From Rummeliibacillus pycnus_B (GTDB taxonomy: Bacteria > Bacillota > Bacilli > Bacillales_A > Planococcaceae), in the NCBI RefSeq assembly GCF_050459865.1, contig NZ_JBCMNM010000015.1, forward strand, positions 78,571 to 142,570: 64,000 nucleotides of DNA, read 5' to 3'. Position numbers and translations under genes: made by a program. The notes beneath the pieces were generated by a model, which was not told the DNA's origin, ran no database searches, and saw nothing but the letters and a program-made list of their open reading frames with translations. This document shows, piece after piece, positions 1 through 8,125 of the stretch (its first letter is position 1; each line of letters starts with the position of its first letter).

Positions 1-46
1 TATGATATGATGGATGGAGAAAAGTCGAAAAAAGGAGAAACTTCAA

Positions 47-268
47 ATGTCTCAAAATGATTATATTGTAATTCGTGCAAAAGAAGATGGAGTTCATGTT
101 ATTGGCTTAACTCGAGGAAATGATACAAAATTCCACCATTCTGAAAAGTTAGACGATGGCGAAGTGATGATTGCACAATTTACTGAGCATACTTCTGCAA
201 TGAAAATTCGTGGCAAAGCAGAAATCCAAACAGCTTTCGGGGTTGTTGAAAGCGATTCAAAAAAATAA
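47..268 (+). CDS. mtrB: trp RNA-binding attenuation protein (TRAP)
   Basis: A 73-residue protein that matches TRAP along its length, from MSQNDYIVIRAKEDGV to the charged C-terminus. In the family, TRAP forms an 11-mer ring that binds tryptophan and GAG/UAG triplet repeats in trp leader RNA, causing termination or blocking translation. The start at 47 is chosen because AAGGAG lies just upstream at 33-38; an upstream in-frame ATG at 14 would add 11 unrelated residues. It is followed by hepS, as in Bacillus. The trp biosynthetic operon that TRAP normally controls is absent from its usual place between aroH and hisC, so its targets must lie elsewhere. Confidence 0.93.
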   Translation: MSQNDYIVIRAKEDGVHVIGLTRGNDTKFHHSEKLDDGEVMIAQFTEHTSAMKIRGKAEIQTAFGVVESDSKK

Positions 269-341
269 AATAAAAAATATTTGAGATAAATAGATATTGT
301 AAAATTAGACAACAGGAAACAAACTGAATGGAGAAAAGTTT

Positions 342-1124
342 ATGAATGCAACGACTATTGAAGAGCAAGTATCGCAACTAAAAAATAATATTTTCACGCA
401 ATTGCATCATAGAACGCTCCTTCAATTTACGGGTCAGCCAGTTGTTGAAGATGATCTCCTGCTATATTTATTGTTACCAAAGATAAATGGTGAACAATGG
501 TCCGAACAGCTAGATCAATCAGCGAGTGCAGTTGCAATGATTTATGCGGCTTTACATGGGCATGAACTAATCGACGAACAAGATGCCACATCTAAAAGTC
601 AACAGCTTACAGTACTTGCTGGAGATTATTATAGCGGTATGTATTACACAACACTTGCTGCAATTCCAGATATTCAGCTGATCCGTTCTTTATCGGGAGC
701 AGTCGTTAAAATTAGTGAATGTAAGACTGCTATTTATGAACCGGAAAAACGTAGCCTTGAAGAATGGCTTGAAGTTCTTCGGGTTATTGAAGCAATGGCT
801 ACCCAACAATTTATGAAACGTTATCATTTTGATTGTTATATTGAGATTGCAGAACTTGGTTTGGTTCTAGCAAGATTTAATCGAGAATTAAAGCACTGGC
901 AAGAAACACATCAAAAGACACGTTTTATGAAAATTTTGGAGCAACAAGAAGAGTATGCTAGCAAGTCGTATGAGCAAATTCTTCAACATCAAATTTCTGA
1001 TCTTTCATCTAAATTAATTCGAAGTATTACATCTTCTCCAATTCTACTAGATGAAGTGAAAACAATAATGTTGCAGCATGTTAAAAGTGATATGCGTGAA
1101 CATCAAACGATGAGAGAAGGTTGA
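342..1124 (+). CDS. hepS: heptaprenyl diphosphate synthase component I
   Basis: A 260-residue protein recognisable as the small, non-catalytic component of the two-part heptaprenyl diphosphate synthase (HepS, also GerCA). It carries no DDxxD prenyltransferase motif; in the family it pairs with HepT and sets product length at C35, giving the side chain of menaquinone-7. The order hepS-menG-hepT is the standard Bacillales arrangement and supports the call. GGAGAAAAG lies just before the ATG. The spacing to menG is only 5 bp, so the two are probably cotranscribed. Confidence 0.88.
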   Translation: MNATTIEEQVSQLKNNIFTQLHHRTLLQFTGQPVVEDDLLLYLLLPKINGEQWSEQLDQSASAVAMIYAALHGHELIDEQDATSKSQQLTVLAGDYYSGMYYTTLAAIPDIQLIRSLSGAVVKISECKTAIYEPEKRSLEEWLEVLRVIEAMATQQFMKRYHFDCYIEIAELGLVLARFNRELKHWQETHQKTRFMKILEQQEEYASKSYEQILQHQISDLSSKLIRSITSSPILLDEVKTIMLQHVKSDMREHQTMREG

Positions 1125-1129
1125 CATAA

Positions 1130-1837
1130 GTGACACCAGAATCGAAAGAAGAACGTGTACATGAAGTTTTTGAAAACATTTCCGATAGTTACGACAAGAT
1201 GAATTCTGTTATTAGTTTCCAAATGCATAAAAATTGGCGCAAAGATACGATGAACCGTATGGCAGTTAAACCAGGTTCTAAAGCTCTTGATGTTTGCTGT
1301 GGAACGGCAGATTGGACAATTGCATTAGCAGAAGCTGTAGGGGAAAATGGTCAAGTAGTAGGTCTAGACTTTAGTCAAAATATGTTGAATGTCGGAATAG
1401 AAAAAACAAAATCAATGAAACAAATTAAATTAATACATGGAAATGCGATGGAATTACCATTTCCGGATAATACTTTTGACTATGTAACAATTGGTTTTGG
1501 ACTACGAAATGTTCCTGATTATATACAAGTACTTCGAGAAATGCATCGTGTTGTAAAACCAGGTGGTAAAGTGGTATGCCTTGAAACTTCACAATCAGAA
1601 ATTCCAGGTTATCGACAATTATTTCGTTTCTATTTTCGTTATATTATGCCGATATTCGGCAAAATCTTTGCTAAAAGCTTTAAAGAATACTCATGGTTGC
1701 AAGAATCAGCAAATGACTTTCCAGGTATGAAAAAGTTAAAGAAAATGTTTGAAGAGGCTGGTTTGCAAAGAGTAACATATAAATCTTATAGCGGTGGAGC
1801 AGCTGCTATGCATATGGGCTTTAAGAAAGAAATCTAG
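1130..1837 (+). CDS. menG: demethylmenaquinone methyltransferase
   Basis: A 235-residue UbiE/MenG-family class I SAM methyltransferase. It performs the last step of menaquinone synthesis, C-methylation of demethylmenaquinone. The N-terminal pattern VHEVFENISDSYDKMNSVIS and the SAM motif LDVCCGTADWT (about residues 45-55) are typical, as is the later GLRNVPD segment. Translation most likely starts at a GTG at 1130, preceded by GAGAAGG at 1113-1119. The gene lies between the two subunits of heptaprenyl diphosphate synthase, the enzyme that makes the side chain of the same quinone. Confidence 0.94.
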   Translation: MTPESKEERVHEVFENISDSYDKMNSVISFQMHKNWRKDTMNRMAVKPGSKALDVCCGTADWTIALAEAVGENGQVVGLDFSQNMLNVGIEKTKSMKQIKLIHGNAMELPFPDNTFDYVTIGFGLRNVPDYIQVLREMHRVVKPGGKVVCLETSQSEIPGYRQLFRFYFRYIMPIFGKIFAKSFKEYSWLQESANDFPGMKKLKKMFEEAGLQRVTYKSYSGGAAAMHMGFKKEI

Positions 1838-1858
1838 TGTGGGAGAAGGTTTATACGC

Positions 1859-2833
1859 GTGGAAAAGATGAAGTTAAAACTTCTTTATGCTGATTTACAA
1901 TCAGACATAAGAATCATCGAAAAAGAATTAGAAACAGCGTTGGATTCATCTTCACACTATTTGAAAGATGCCTCTTTTCATTTGCTGAAAGCTGGTGGGA
2001 AACGTATTCGTCCAGTTTTTGTTCTGCTAGGTGCAAAATTTGGTCAATATGATATTCAACAAATGAAAAGTGTAGCGGTACCGCTAGAGTTAATCCATAT
2101 GGCTTCTCTTGTACATGATGACGTAATTGATGATTCAGAACTTCGAAGAGGACGGCCAACGGTAAAATCTCAATGGAATAATCGTGTTGCTATGTATACC
2201 GGTGATTTTATCTTTGCAAAAGCTTTAGAATACATGACCAAAATCGAGAATCCAAAGGCGCATGAAATTTTATCAAAAACAATGGTTGAAATTTGCCTTG
2301 GTGAAATTATTCAAATTGAAGATAAAATGCATTTGGATCAAAATATTAGAGATTATTTCCGTCGAATTAAACGGAAAACTGCTTTATTGATTTCGTCAAG
2401 TTGCCATTTAGGTGCGGTTGCTTCTGGGGCAGAAGACGAAGTTGCAAATCATTTAAAACGGTTTGGTTATTATGTTGGAATGTCCTTCCAAATTATTGAT
2501 GATATTCTTGATTTAATAGCAACAGATAAACAATTAGGTAAACCAGCTGGCAGTGACCTTATGCAAGGAAATATCACTCTACCGGTTTTGTTAGTAAAAG
2601 ATAATGATGAAATTCGCCCGTTAATTGATAAGGCATTAGATGGCACCATGAAAGAAGATGAAAGACAAGCTTTCTTGAAAAAAATTCGAAAATCAGATGC
2701 TATTGAGGAATCATACCGTATTAGCAATTTATACTTACAAAAAGCCCTAAAAGAAATAGATGCATTACCAAATAATTCTGTTAAGAAATCATTAAGAGAT
2801 ATTGCATTATATATGGGAAAACGTAAATTTTAA
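1859..2833 (+). CDS. hepT: heptaprenyl diphosphate synthase component II
   Basis: A 324-residue trans-isoprenyl diphosphate synthase, the catalytic partner of HepS. Both aspartate-rich motifs are present: the first in LVHDDVIDDSE (about residues 85-95) and the second in QIIDDILD (about 210). GGKRIRP near residue 48 is the diphosphate-binding segment. The start is probably the GTG at 1859, nine bases after GAGAAGG; an ATG nine bases later would be too far from that site. The C-terminus ends in GKRKF as in B. subtilis HepT. Confidence 0.94.
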   Translation: MEKMKLKLLYADLQSDIRIIEKELETALDSSSHYLKDASFHLLKAGGKRIRPVFVLLGAKFGQYDIQQMKSVAVPLELIHMASLVHDDVIDDSELRRGRPTVKSQWNNRVAMYTGDFIFAKALEYMTKIENPKAHEILSKTMVEICLGEIIQIEDKMHLDQNIRDYFRRIKRKTALLISSSCHLGAVASGAEDEVANHLKRFGYYVGMSFQIIDDILDLIATDKQLGKPAGSDLMQGNITLPVLLVKDNDEIRPLIDKALDGTMKEDERQAFLKKIRKSDAIEESYRISNLYLQKALKEIDALPNNSVKKSLRDIALYMGKRKF

Positions 2834-2842
2834 CAGTAAATC

Positions 2843-2871
2843 TTGAACATTATGTCGTTCAATGATAATAT
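2843..2871 (+). promoter_or_regulatory. sigma-A-type promoter of ndk
   Basis: TTGAAC (2843-2848) and TAATAT (2866-2871) are separated by 17 bases, a good vegetative promoter upstream of ndk. Transcription would start near 2878, just before the perfect palindrome at 2881-2894. Confidence 0.6.
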
Positions 2872-2880
2872 TTTCAAGTG

Positions 2881-2894
2881 AGGGTTTAAACCCT
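2881..2894. repeat. perfect 14-bp palindrome in ndk leader
   Basis: AGGGTTTAAACCCT is a perfect palindrome lying immediately after the predicted ndk transcription start and about 30 bp before the start codon. It has no loop, so it is more likely a dimeric-protein operator than an RNA hairpin. I do not recognise a cognate regulator. Confidence 0.45.
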
Positions 2895-2923
2895 AGATAA
2901 TCTTAAGGAGTTGTAATTTTACA

Positions 2924-3343
2924 ATGGCTATCCAAAAAACATTTTTAATGGTAAAACCAGACGGTGTTAAACGCCAATTAGTTGGTGACATCGTAGATCG
3001 TTTCGAACGTAAAGGTTTCGTACTTAAAGGTGCTAAACTTATGACAATCTCTCAAGAACTTGCTGAAAAACACTACGCTGAACACGCAGAACGTCCATTC
3101 TTTGGTGAATTAGTAGAATTCATCACATCAGGTCCAGTATTTGCAATGGTATGGGAAGGCGAAAATGTAATCGCTACTGCACGTCTTATGATGGGCGCTA
3201 CAAACCCAGCTGAATCTGCACCAGGAACTATCCGTGGTGACTATGCAACTACTGTTTCAGAAAACGTTATCCACGGTTCTGATTCTCTAGCTTCAGCAGA
3301 ACGCGAAATCGGTTTATTCTTCAAAGAAGAAGAATTACACTAG
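2924..3343 (+). CDS. ndk: nucleoside diphosphate kinase
   Basis: A 139-residue NDK that transfers the gamma phosphate between nucleoside triphosphates and diphosphates. It contains the N-terminal TFLMVKPDGV, the GTIRGDY segment and the active-site histidine in NVIHGSDS (about residue 115). The family is usually 135-150 residues, so it is complete. AAGGAG lies 13 bases upstream of the ATG. It has its own promoter and is followed by a strong terminator, so it seems to be a single-gene unit. Confidence 0.97.
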   Translation: MAIQKTFLMVKPDGVKRQLVGDIVDRFERKGFVLKGAKLMTISQELAEKHYAEHAERPFFGELVEFITSGPVFAMVWEGENVIATARLMMGATNPAESAPGTIRGDYATTVSENVIHGSDSLASAEREIGLFFKEEELH

Positions 3344-3355
3344 TCTTATATAAGA

Positions 3356-3390
3356 AAACTGTTCATCTTTTTGATGAGCAGTTTTTTTTT
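3356..3390 (+). terminator. Rho-independent terminator of ndk
   Basis: A 12-bp perfect stem (3356-3367 with 3373-3384), a five-base loop and a run of T to 3390, directly after the ndk stop codon. Confidence 0.9.
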
Positions 3391-3594
3391 ATAGGATATT
3401 TATTTGAATCAATTTCATAAAAATACATATAAAATAGTCGAACATTTCATGATATCCAATTATTCATTGCAACACATTCGACGACGCCCCCTCGAAAATG
3501 CATTCGTATTTCTTTCATACAATGTTAATTCAGTAAGGTTCATTCATAGCCTTACGGGAAAAGCTTGAGCTGAAAGCACGAAGAAGCGTAGTAA

Positions 3595-3828
3595 GGGTAC
3601 TGAAAAAGTGTTTAAATACGAATATTAATAGTTATTAATCTGGTTTCTGCATGATGTGGAATTAGCTTCGCTTTCCGCGGGCGAACTGACGAGCCTCCTC
3701 GCTACGCTGTGGGGTCTCGTTTAGCTCGCTTTCCCGCAGGAGTCTTCGCTAATTCCACATCAAAAAGGATAGCTATACAAGATTTTTATATTATCTTTCA
3801 TAATTTTTTACTTTTTCAACGCCCTCAA
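3595..3828 (-). mobile_element. MITE-like palindromic element, copy 1
   Basis: A non-coding element of about 234 bp whose reverse complement matches 16540-16778. The ends are imperfect inverted repeats: GGGTACTGAAAAAGT at 3595-3609, with the complement of GGGCGTTGAAAAAGT at 3810-3824. The centre is a long hairpin: the arms at 3653-3666 and 3748-3761 (GATGTGGAATTAGC and its complement) are perfect and enclose a GC-rich core with CCGCGGGCG and CCCGCAGGAG. The flanks share CGTAGT on both sides (3587-3592 and 3829-3834), a weak candidate for a target duplication. There is no transposase, so it would need one in trans. Confidence 0.7.
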
Positions 3829-3897
3829 CGTAGTGCTACTAAGTCGAAGTGTACTGCGAGATGCAGACTTTAATGAGGAGATTCGTGGAAAGTTCCA

Positions 3898-4003
3898 TCT
3901 GTAGCGGAACATCTAAATCTAAATATGGAAAAGTAAAATGTATTGAAATGTACCTATTCAATAACCGAAAATGGATTTATGAGTTTGATTCATTTAGATA
4001 CTC
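3898..4003 (+). repeat. diverged direct repeat, unit 1
   Basis: This stretch resembles 4207-4313 by eye at roughly three bases in four. Shared landmarks in order are CTGTAGYGGAACA, an AAAAGT, TTGAAATGT, CGAAAATGGATTTAT and ATTCATTT. The units are about 310 bp apart. They may be flanking sequence duplicated together with the palindromic repeat between them. Confidence 0.5.
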
Positions 4004-4049
4004 TAAGATTAATGCCATATACTAATGAATAGTTATCAATTGAGCGAAA

Positions 4050-4208
4050 GACAGGCGACTCCTGCGGGAAGAGCAAGCGAATCAAGACCCCGCACGAACG
4101 ATTTTAAGGGACAAAGCCTAAGAACGCCACGTCCTGTGGCAACGGCTTCGTGACCAACATCGTGTTGGCCCGAGGAGGCTTGATGCTTGCCCGCGGAAAG
4201 CGCCTGTC
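4050..4208. repeat. GC-rich palindromic repeat with extended centre
   Basis: Outer arms GACAGGCG (4050-4057) and CGCCTGTC (4201-4208) enclose GACTCCTGCGGGA and CCCGCGGAAAGCG blocks that are also found in the core of the MITE-like element at 16540-16778. The centre is larger here and contains two small hairpins, GCCACGTCCTGTGGC and CCAACATCGTGTTGG. The core therefore looks modular: related GC-rich cores sit in different outer arms. It is not coding. Confidence 0.6.
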
Positions 4209-4313
4209 TGTAGTGGAACAACCAAACTGAATAGTGAAAAGTTAATATGTTGAAATGTTCGTATTTAAAAATCGAAAATGGATTTATAAAATTTATTCAT
4301 TTTAATAATCTCT
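4207..4313 (+). repeat. diverged direct repeat, unit 2
   Basis: Partner of the unit at 3898-4003, beginning at the right edge of the palindromic repeat (CTGTAGTGGAACA) and running through CGAAAATGGATTTAT to an AT-rich tail. Identity was judged by eye and is only moderate. Confidence 0.5.
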
Positions 4314-4332
4314 CACCTGATGTTAGTGAGAA

Positions 4333-4380
4333 GCAGTAGAAAAGTACTCCTACACACCTGCTGAAAAAACAACTACCTTG
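4333..4380 (+). repeat. short dispersed repeat, third type
   Basis: AGTAGAAAAGT followed by CTCC, then GCTGAAAAAAC and a TTG, is found here and again at 26945-27000 in the same order. Too short and diverged to define boundaries. Confidence 0.35.
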
Positions 4381-4455
4381 ACCCAGATTGAGTGAAAAGG
4401 GTACAGGTTTTTGAAGACATATCCCACATTTAATAATAAACCTCAATTTCTTCTA

Positions 4456-4484
4456 TTTATGAATGATCATCTATTCGGTATAAT
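4456..4484 (+). promoter_or_regulatory. promoter candidate for cheR
   Basis: TATAAT at 4479-4484 with a weak TTTATG 17 bases upstream, 34 bp before the cheR start codon. The consensus minus-10 carries the call. Confidence 0.45.
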
Positions 4485-4517
4485 AGATATAGGACTAAAG
4501 AGAGGGAAGAGACTCAT

Positions 4518-5288
4518 ATGACTGATTACGAAGAATTTATTACAAATATTAAACGTAAAACGGGCATTGACTTAAGCTTATATAAAGAAGCACAAATGAA
4601 AAGACGATTGACGTCTCTTTATGAAAAAAGAGGGTTCAAAAGCTTTAGTGAATTTTTTAATGGAATTGAAAAAGATCGTGAACTTCTCAATGAATTTTTA
4701 GATCGTATGACGATTAATGTGTCGGAATTTTATCGTAATGGTAAACGCTGGGAAGTGCTGAAAGACAAAATATTTCCTAGACTTCTACAAAGTAATAAAA
4801 AACTTAAAATTTGGAGTGCGGCATGTTCTACTGGTGAAGAGCCTTATTCTTTAGCGATGGTATTATCAAATTATTTGCCTTTATCACAAATTTCGATATT
4901 GGCAACAGATTTAGATGATAATGCAATAGCAAAAGCAAAAGCGGGCGTCTATCCAGAACGTTCTTTAGCTGAAGTTCCAGCTAATATTAAATCTAAGTAT
5001 TTTGATCAAGAAGGCTCGTTTTATAAAGTTAAAGATGAGATTAAGCGAACTGTAACGTTCAAAAAGCATAATCTGTTAAAGGATTCTTATGATCAAAATT
5101 ATGATTTAATTGTTTGCAGAAATGTTATGATTTATTTCACAGAAGAAGCCAAAGATCAAATTTATCACAGTTTTAGTAATTCTCTCCGTACAGGTGGAGT
5201 ACTATTTGTTGGAAGTACTGAGCAAATCTTTAATCCATCAAGATATTCATTTGATATAGAAGATACATTCTTTTATAAAAAAATGTGA
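4518..5288 (+). CDS. cheR: chemotaxis protein methyltransferase CheR
   Basis: A 256-residue CheR, which transfers methyl groups from SAM to glutamates on chemoreceptors. It has the N-terminal helical CheR domain (about residues 1-75, ending in NVSEFYRN) and a SAM-binding domain with WSAACSTGEEPYSLAM (about 95-110) and the later CRNVMIYF. A GAGGGAAGAG ribosome-binding site precedes the ATG. Its place between ndk and the aromatic operon is the same as in B. subtilis. It is a single-gene unit with its own promoter candidate and a following hairpin. No other classical chemotaxis gene lies near; a CheX-type protein is at 55748-56203. Confidence 0.93.
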   Translation: MTDYEEFITNIKRKTGIDLSLYKEAQMKRRLTSLYEKRGFKSFSEFFNGIEKDRELLNEFLDRMTINVSEFYRNGKRWEVLKDKIFPRLLQSNKKLKIWSAACSTGEEPYSLAMVLSNYLPLSQISILATDLDDNAIAKAKAGVYPERSLAEVPANIKSKYFDQEGSFYKVKDEIKRTVTFKKHNLLKDSYDQNYDLIVCRNVMIYFTEEAKDQIYHSFSNSLRTGGVLFVGSTEQIFNPSRYSFDIEDTFFYKKM

Positions 5289-5312
5289 AAACTACATAGT
5301 ATCAATACAAAA

Positions 5313-5357
5313 TATTAAAGTCGCTTTTCGAATACTAACCGAAAAGCGACTTTAATA
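5313..5357. terminator. long perfect hairpin after cheR
   Basis: An 18-bp inverted repeat (5313-5330 with 5340-5357) with a nine-base loop, lying 24 bp after the cheR stop. The U-tract is interrupted (TTAATATTAATT), but stem strength and position suggest a terminator. Confidence 0.7.
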
Positions 5358-5465
5358 TTAATTGTACGATTATTTTAAAAATTTCCGTTAACATACTGCT
5401 TTTTTACGGTAAAATATGTTATAGTGAAAAACATATACTTTAGCGAGTTGAAGGGAGAAAGTGTT

Positions 5466-6647
5466 ATGCGATATTTAACAGCAGGAGAATCACATGGGCC
5501 ACAACTAACAACCATTATTGAAGGGTTACCCGCTCAGTTACCAATAACAGCTGAAATGATTAATAAAGAGCTAAAACGACGTCAAGGTGGTCATGGTAGA
5601 GGACGCCGTATGCAAATTGAAACAGATACAGTAGAAATTACTTCTGGTGTTCGTCATGGCAAAACATTAGGCTCTCCAGTTGCTTTAGTTGTTAAGAATG
5701 ATGATTGGACACATTGGACGAAAATTATGGGAGCAGAACCTCTTCCAGAGGATGTCGATCCAGATGATATAAAAAGAAAAATTACAAGACCACGTCCTGG
5801 CCATGCTGATTTAGTTGGTGGAATGAAATATGGACATCGTGATTTACGAAACGTTCTTGAACGATCTTCAGCTAGAGAGACTACTGTACGTGTAGCTATT
5901 GGTGCGGTGGCAAAGGCATTATTAAGTGAACTAGGAATAAGAATCGTATCTCACGTTACAGAAATAGGTGGGGTTATTGCAGATAGAGAAACAACTATTG
6001 GTAAATCAGCAGACGAAATTCGTGAAATTATAGAAGTAGATTCATGTTATTGCGCTGATCCAGTAGCATCAGCAAAAATGGTAGAAGCAATTGATGCAGC
6101 GAAAAAAGCAGGTGATTCAATAGGTGGTGTTGTAGAAGTAATCGTAGAAGGCTTACCGGCTGGGATTGGCTCATACGTACAATATGACCACAAATTAGAT
6201 GCTAAATTAGCTGCTGCAATGTTAAGTATCAATGCTTTTAAAGGTGTAGAATTTGGCTTAGGTTTTGAAATGGCACACTTAAAAGGTAGTGAAGTTCATG
6301 ATGAAATTCTTTGGTCTGAAGAAAATGGCTATACTCGCCGCACCAATCGACTAGGTGGACTTGAAGGTGGTATGTCTACAGGGATGCCAATTGTCGTTCG
6401 TGGCGTGATGAAACCCATTCCTACATTGTATAAACCATTACAAAGTGTAGATATCGATACAAAAGAACCGTTTAAAGCAAGTGTTGAACGATCAGATAGC
6501 TGTGCTGTTCCTGCAGCATCTGTTGTTGCTGAACATGTAATTGCATTTGAAATTGCAAAAGCAATCGTTGAGCAATTCCATAGTGATCAACTATCACAAC
6601 TAAAAGCACAAATTGATGCAATGAAGCAATACACGAAGGAGTTTTAA
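5466..6647 (+). CDS. aroC: chorismate synthase
   Basis: A 393-residue chorismate synthase (called aroF in B. subtilis), the FMN-dependent enzyme converting EPSP to chorismate. The signature GESHGP opens the protein and RRQGGHGRGRRM, RPGHAD and ERSSARETT follow; SDSCAVPA is near the end. The start at 5466 is preferred over an in-frame ATG 14 codons upstream because AAGGGAGAAAG precedes it and homologues begin MRYLTAGESHG. It is the first gene of a tight aromatic operon; the aroB ATG follows its stop codon by one base. TATAGT at 5420-5425 is a possible minus-10. Confidence 0.96.
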   Translation: MRYLTAGESHGPQLTTIIEGLPAQLPITAEMINKELKRRQGGHGRGRRMQIETDTVEITSGVRHGKTLGSPVALVVKNDDWTHWTKIMGAEPLPEDVDPDDIKRKITRPRPGHADLVGGMKYGHRDLRNVLERSSARETTVRVAIGAVAKALLSELGIRIVSHVTEIGGVIADRETTIGKSADEIREIIEVDSCYCADPVASAKMVEAIDAAKKAGDSIGGVVEVIVEGLPAGIGSYVQYDHKLDAKLAAAMLSINAFKGVEFGLGFEMAHLKGSEVHDEILWSEENGYTRRTNRLGGLEGGMSTGMPIVVRGVMKPIPTLYKPLQSVDIDTKEPFKASVERSDSCAVPAASVVAEHVIAFEIAKAIVEQFHSDQLSQLKAQIDAMKQYTKEF

Positions 6648-6648
6648 A

Positions 6649-7743
6649 ATGAATATTCCTGTAAAAGCAAAATCACATGCTTACGAAGTTCAAATTGGAA
6701 GTGGTAACTTAACGGAAGCTTTACAGACATTTGATAACATTATTGCTAAAGCAGATCGTTTAATTGTTTTTACAGATGAACATATTTGGCAAATTCATAA
6801 AGAGAAATTTACAAATGAGTTTCCATTTCCATTTGAAATTTATGTTTTACCAGGTGGAGAAGCTTGTAAAACATTTGAAAATTACTTTGCCGCCCAATCA
6901 TTTCTACTTGAACAAAAATGTACACGTAAATCATTACTTTTTGCTTTTGGTGGTGGGGCTGTTGGCGATTTAACAGGATTTGTGGCAGCGACATTTATGA
7001 GGGGTGTTCCATTTATTCAAATTCCAACGACTATTCTTGCTCATGATAGTGCGGTAGGTGGTAAAACAGCTATAAACCATCCATTAGGAAAAAATATGAT
7101 TGGTGCTTTTTATCAACCAGAAGGTGTCATATTTGATATTGATTATTTGGAAAGCCTACCGGAACGAGAAGTTCGTTCAGGTATGGCAGAAGTAATCAAA
7201 CATGCTTTGATTTCTGACGAAGAATGGTTAAAACTGCTGATGGATTCTTCATCAATTCTTACTTTATCGAAAGAGAAGTTAGAGAAAAATTTGGAACAAG
7301 GTGTTCGTGTCAAAGCTAATATTGTGGAACAAGATGAGGAAGAGCACTCTGTTCGGAAATACTTAAACTTTGGTCATACATATGGTCATGCAATAGAGGC
7401 AGCATCCGGCTTTGGAACGTTAGCTCATGGTGAAGCGGTCATGATAGGAATGGTGTATGCTTTGCTTCTTAGCGAACGGTATGGTCAAATCAAACATGAA
7501 TTCACAAAGCAATTTTTGAAATTTGCATTACGAAATGGCTATCCATTTGAAGCAGTAGCAAAATTCAATTTTGATGAACTATTAAGTTATTTGATGAAAG
7601 ATAAAAAGGCAGAATATGGTGAACTACAATTTGTATTATTACAACAAGTAGGCCAACCATTTGTACAAAAGATTACTCAAGAGGAATGTCGTGAAATGGA
7701 TCTTCTTTTAAGAGAATTGTTAGAGGGGGTAGCTTATGATTAG
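6649..7743 (+). CDS. aroB: 3-dehydroquinate synthase
   Basis: A 364-residue AroB, an NAD- and metal-dependent enzyme closing DAHP to 3-dehydroquinate, the second step of the shikimate pathway. Visible family segments are FGGGAVGDLTGFVAATFMRG, IPTTILAHDSAVGGKTAINHP, MAEVIKHALI and the metal-binding histidines in NFGHTYGHAIE and AHGEAV. Length is normal. It overlaps aroH by 8 bp, a sign of translational coupling. Confidence 0.96.
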   Translation: MNIPVKAKSHAYEVQIGSGNLTEALQTFDNIIAKADRLIVFTDEHIWQIHKEKFTNEFPFPFEIYVLPGGEACKTFENYFAAQSFLLEQKCTRKSLLFAFGGGAVGDLTGFVAATFMRGVPFIQIPTTILAHDSAVGGKTAINHPLGKNMIGAFYQPEGVIFDIDYLESLPEREVRSGMAEVIKHALISDEEWLKLLMDSSSILTLSKEKLEKNLEQGVRVKANIVEQDEEEHSVRKYLNFGHTYGHAIEAASGFGTLAHGEAVMIGMVYALLLSERYGQIKHEFTKQFLKFALRNGYPFEAVAKFNFDELLSYLMKDKKAEYGELQFVLLQQVGQPFVQKITQEECREMDLLLRELLEGVAYD

Positions 7744-8098
7744 AGGTGTTAGAGGCGCCGTTACAATTAAGCGAGATGAAGCAACGCAAGTTTTACAAGA
7801 AACAACCAAATTAATGCAGGAAATTATAGCTGCAAATCATATAGATCCAGAAAATGTTGCTTCAGTTGTAATTTCTACAACACCAGATATCGTTTCTGCA
7901 TTCCCCGCAAAAGCAGTTCGTACATTACCAAATTGGAGTTATGTACCTGTAATGTGTATGCATGAAATGAATGTTCCTGGCGCATTACCACTGTGTATTC
8001 GTATATTAGTACATCTAAATACTGAAATTACTCAAAAGGATATTCAACATATTTATTTAAATGAGGCCGTTAAATTACGACCAGATTTAGTAAAATAA
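7736..8098 (+). CDS. aroH: chorismate mutase, AroH class
   Basis: A 120-residue monofunctional chorismate mutase of the trimeric AroH fold that rearranges chorismate to prephenate for tyrosine and phenylalanine. MIRGVRGA carries the N-terminal arginine; VPVMCMHEM and the CIRI segment match the catalytic region. In B. subtilis the trpEDCFBA genes follow aroH; here hisC begins 27 bp later, so the trp genes have been lost from or never entered this operon. Confidence 0.93.
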   Translation: MIRGVRGAVTIKRDEATQVLQETTKLMQEIIAANHIDPENVASVVISTTPDIVSAFPAKAVRTLPNWSYVPVMCMHEMNVPGALPLCIRILVHLNTEITQKDIQHIYLNEAVKLRPDLVK

Positions 8099-8125
8099 CT
8101 GATTTAAGATAGAGGAGGTATTCTA

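Larger units (their letters stand above)
3391..4517. other. gene-free block of dispersed repeats
   Basis: About 1.1 kb between ndk and cheR with no credible coding sequence. It holds a MITE-like element (3595-3828), a GC-rich palindromic repeat (4050-4208), two diverged direct repeats (near 3898-4003 and 4207-4313) and part of a third repeat type (4333-4380). The GC-rich palindromes contrast sharply with the AT-rich surroundings. The short ORFs inside them are by-products of the symmetry. Confidence 0.7.

Noticed and set aside
4036..4221. Minus-strand ORF of 61 codons
   Set aside because: It lies wholly within the palindromic repeat and owes its open frame to GC-rich symmetry.
3595..4380. 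CRISPR array in the repeat block
   Set aside because: The repeats are few, long, palindromic and unevenly spaced; there are no regular spacers and no cas genes.
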